Positions 7,371 to 8,856 of a DNA stretch of 8,856 nucleotides are shown piece by piece. How positions within the stretch are numbered: the stretch's first letter is position 1; each line of letters opens with the position of its first letter. The notes under the pieces were generated by a model that ran no database searches, had not been told where the DNA came from, and saw only the letters and a list, made by a program, of their open reading frames with translations. The DNA is from Lysobacteraceae bacterium (GTDB lineage Bacteria; Pseudomonadota; Gammaproteobacteria; Xanthomonadales; Xanthomonadaceae), in assembly GCA_003505795.1 (NCBI GenBank), contig DNXT01000300.1:1-8856 (forward strand), in the 5' to 3' direction. The position numbers were made by a program, and so were the translations under genes.

Positions 7371-8384
7371 CTACCTGAAGATGGCCGTTCCGCGCTTCCC
7401 GTCCGAAGCCACCCAGCCCCGGTTCATGCCGACCGTGTTGAACGGCATGACGATGTGGCCGTCCGCATCCAGGCCCACCGCGCCGCCGTTGCCGCCGGCG
7501 CCGGGAATGACGTCCAGGATCACGTGGTCGGCCGCCCTGGAGAGCGGCTCGCCCAGGTATTCGACCCGGGCGCAGATGTCGCGGGCGGCGTTGAAGCGGA
7601 TGTAGAACTCGCCCCAGCCGGTGCCGGAGATGCCGCAGCGGCGGTCGGCCCAGGTACCGGCGCCGATGATCGGCGAATCCCCCACGCGCCCCCAGCGCTT
7701 GCCGGTCATGCCGCCGGTCGATGTTCCGGCCGCGATGTTGCCGTGCTGGTCCAGGGCCACCGCGCCGACCGTGCCGAAATGGCGATCCTCGGCGTTCGCC
7801 GGCGCGGGGATGCGCGAGGACGTCCGGTCCTGCTCGAGGAATCGCTGCAGCTGTTCCCTGCGCAGCGGCGTATCGAACCAGTCGTTGCCGACCCGGTCCA
7901 GCTGCGGCTGCGTGTCGGCGAAGCGCTCGGCCCCCTCGCCGGCCAGCATCACGTGCACGGAATGCTCCATCACCGCGCGCGCGGCCCGGATCGGGTTGCG
8001 GACCGTGCTCACGCCGGCCACGGCGCCGGCCTTCTGGCTGGCGCCGTCCATGATCGAGGCATCCAGCTCGTGCCGGCCCTCGGCGTTGAAGACCGCGCCC
8101 TTGCCGGCATTGAAGTAGGGCGATTCCTCCATCTGCACGATCGCCGCCTGGACCGCATCGACGGCGCTCCCTCCGGCCTTGAGCACGTCCTCCCCGGCGG
8201 TCAGCGCGAGGTCCAGCGCGGCGCGCGTCGCCGCCGCGTCTTCCGCGCCGAGCCGGTCCGGGGACAAGGTCCCGGCGCCGCCATGGATCACCAGCGCGTA
8301 TTTCTTCGCCGGCGGCGAGGTTCGCGCCATGCCGAGCGCGCAGGCGCAGGCGAGAGCCAGCAGGAACAACAGCGGGGTCTTCAA
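7371..8384 (-). CDS. Exported isoaspartyl peptidase/L-asparaginase (plant-type, Ntn hydrolase T2), TTG start
   Basis: This is a 337-residue Ntn hydrolase of the T2 family (isoaspartyl peptidase, plant-type asparaginase, glycosylasparaginase). It matures by self-cleavage before a Thr; here that is HFG|TVGAVALD, with Thr205 as the new N-terminal nucleophile. Other family marks are VIHGGAGTL (32-40), YFNAGKGAVFN (90-100), ELDASIMDG (106-114), GTSTGGMTGKRWGRVGDSP (220-238, with Thr223, Arg233 and Asp236 as expected substrate contacts) and SGTGWGEF (253-260). The family hydrolyses beta-aspartyl dipeptides and asparagine. Residues 1-18 (MKTPLLFLLALACACALG) are an export signal; Cys13 or Cys15 might be lipidated, but the lipobox is weak. 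The TTG at 8384 is chosen because GGAGA lies seven bases upstream and only this start gives a clean signal peptide; the next ATG (8330) would delete it. The frame is open far upstream without coding character. Export is notable because the E. coli enzyme is cytoplasmic. It lies 290 bp before the receptor gene, each with its own promoter-like region. Confidence 0.93.
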   Translation of the reverse strand: MKTPLLFLLALACACALGMARTSPPAKKYALVIHGGAGTLSPDRLGAEDAAATRAALDLALTAGEDVLKAGGSAVDAVQAAIVQMEESPYFNAGKGAVFNAEGRHELDASIMDGASQKAGAVAGVSTVRNPIRAARAVMEHSVHVMLAGEGAERFADTQPQLDRVGNDWFDTPLRREQLQRFLEQDRTSSRIPAPANAEDRHFGTVGAVALDQHGNIAAGTSTGGMTGKRWGRVGDSPIIGAGTWADRRCGISGTGWGEFYIRFNAARDICARVEYLGEPLSRAADHVILDVIPGAGGNGGAVGLDADGHIVMPFNTVGMNRGWVASDGKRGTAIFR

Positions 8385-8391
8385 GGACAGG

Positions 8392-8396
8392 TCTCC
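8392..8396 (-). promoter_or_regulatory. Ribosome binding site deciding the TTG start of the isoaspartyl peptidase
   Basis: GGAGA lies seven bases before the TTG at 8384. No ATG or GTG in this frame gives both a ribosome site and a complete signal peptide. Confidence 0.7.
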
Positions 8397-8406
8397 ATTC
8401 GGGGGG

Positions 8407-8437
8407 GAAGGGCGTCCGCGCGACGGGGTCGCCCTTC
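8407..8437 (-). promoter_or_regulatory. Stem-loop in the leader of the isoaspartyl peptidase gene
   Basis: A perfect 8-bp inverted repeat, GAAGGGCG...CGCCCTTC, with a 15-base loop that can add two more GC pairs after one mismatch, sits 22 bases upstream of the TTG start and just before the ribosome site. There is no U-run after it, so it is not a standard terminator. It could affect translation or mRNA stability. In DNA of this GC content such stems also arise by chance. Confidence 0.35.
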
Positions 8438-8606
8438 GCCGCGCGAATGTGTCGTGTCGGCGAAAGCCGCGCACCGTGGCGAATGCGCGTCGATGACGGT
8501 CCCCGGTTCCGCCGCCATGGCCTTGGCACCGACCTTGCCCGTGCGCCACGGCCTGCGACGGCCCGGTCCGCCCGATCACGGGAGGCGCCTGGTTCCCGGC
8601 AACGGC

Positions 8607-8673
8607 AACATAGCCAGGCAGGCATGGACGCCTCATCGGGGAAAACCCGCAATTGCGCCGGTATCGGCACCGG
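8607..8673 (-). promoter_or_regulatory. Related operator and putative promoter of the isoaspartyl peptidase gene (copy B)
   Basis: On the minus strand CGATACCGGCGCAATTG is followed by CGGGTTTTCCCCGAT (plus-strand 8635-8649), which lines up base for base in spacing with copy A upstream of the receptor. The hexamer TATGTT (plus-strand 8607-8612) lies exactly 22 bp downstream, with TG two bases before it (TGGCTATGTT), so it is a credible -10 box. A second small inverted repeat, CCGGT-ATCGGC-ACCGG, covers 8658-8673. A start near 8600 would give a leader of about 215 nt. It may also serve the divergent gene at 8714. Regulatory role is inferred from the repeated arrangement. Confidence 0.5.
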
Positions 8674-8713
8674 AAACGCGCATGCGGCTTCCGTGCGTCG
8701 CGCATGCCCAGGC

Positions 8714-8856
8714 ATGATGGGCTCCCGCCAACAGCCGGCACTCTTCATGCCCATCGCATCTCCTGGCATCCGCGACGGCCTCTCGGCGCGGGGCACGCGC
8801 GGCCGCGCGAAACGCAGGCTCGCCCTGGGCCTGCTCGCCGTCGTCCTGCTGCCGGC
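8714..8856 (+). CDS. Start of a divergent gene with signal-peptide-like N-terminus, cut by window edge
   Basis: This plus-strand frame opens with tandem ATGs (8714, 8717) and runs to the window end without a stop. The last part, from ATG 8747, reads as a classic export or membrane start: a basic stretch (RGTRGRAKRRL) followed by LALGLLAVVLLP. Third codon positions are almost all G or C, as in the real genes here. No strong Shine-Dalgarno marks the start: AGG lies four bases before the 8717 ATG, and nothing clear precedes 8747 or the in-frame GTG at 8693. The product cannot be named from 47 residues. If real, it is transcribed away from the isoaspartyl peptidase gene and shares its upstream region. 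Confidence 0.42.
   Translation, partial: MMGSRQQPALFMPIASPGIRDGLSARGTRGRAKRRLALGLLAVVLLP

Larger units (their letters stand above)
8385..8713. other. Intergenic region between divergent genes
   Basis: These 329 bp lie between the TTG of the isoaspartyl peptidase and the start of the plus-strand gene. They hold promoter/operator copy B (8607-8673), the leader stem-loop (8407-8437), a run of seven G at 8401-8407 and the ribosome site at 8392-8396. The rest shows no gene, RNA or repeat that I can recognise, although several frames are open by virtue of high GC. Confidence 0.6.

Noticed and set aside
1..8384. Lasso-peptide gene cluster (S9 isopeptidase plus TonB receptor)
   Set aside because: Lasso loci pair an S9-like isopeptidase with a TonB receptor, but no precursor, B or C maturation genes are in the window. 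The S9 gene is cut before its catalytic domain, so the link cannot be supported.
7122..8717. Plus-strand 531-residue open frame opposite the isoaspartyl peptidase
   Set aside because: Antisense shadow of a gene with intact catalytic motifs; no recognisable protein features.
3997..8796. A single 1599-residue minus-strand protein with the receptor at its C-terminus
   Set aside because: The first about 570 residues run in the wrong frame through the isoaspartyl peptidase gene and its leader. The receptor has its own ribosome site and signal peptide at 7080.

Overview
The window is very GC-rich, with G/C at nearly all third codon positions. It carries proteobacterial export signals and a large TonB-dependent outer-membrane receptor. 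The protein styles (long receptor of the GSRIKR-plug type, exported S9, M19 and S12 peptidases) suggest a gammaproteobacterium of the Lysobacteraceae/Xanthomonadaceae type, such as Lysobacter or Luteimonas. That placement is inference; no rRNA or other phylogenetic marker is present.

Layout. Apart from one gene start at the right edge, all real genes lie on the minus strand and read right to left. In transcription order: an exported isoaspartyl peptidase/L-asparaginase of the Ntn family (8384-7371, TTG start); a 290-bp promoter region; a 1027-residue TonB-dependent receptor (7080-3997, GTG start); an exported S12 beta-lactamase-like serine hydrolase (3911-2433); an exported M19 membrane-type dipeptidase (2365-1181); a decayed C-terminal remnant of an S9 prolyl oligopeptidase (1184-735); and the N-terminal 246 residues of an apparently intact, exported S9 peptidase that runs off the left edge (738-1). 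The right edge (8714 onward, plus strand) holds the start of a probable divergent gene with a signal-peptide-like N-terminus.

The receptor and the genes after it are separated by 85 bp, 67 bp and then overlaps, with no obvious terminator, so they probably form one operon. The isoaspartyl peptidase has its own leader. Both it and the receptor are preceded by a matching palindromic element (core CGGG-T-rich-CCCGAT), with an A/T-richer hexamer exactly 22 bp downstream in each case. This suggests the two units share one transcriptional activator.

Working together (inference): the receptor would import a peptide-like substrate across the outer membrane. The peptidases, all with export signals, would break it down in the periplasm. 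Their specificities lean towards unusual bonds: beta-aspartyl linkages (isoaspartyl peptidase), dipeptides including L,D forms (M19), D-residue or cyclic amide/ester substrates (S12), and short oligopeptides (S9). The locus looks like a scavenging or detoxification system for modified peptides. No TonB/ExbBD, inner-membrane transporter, regulator, mobile element, CRISPR array, tRNA or rRNA was seen.
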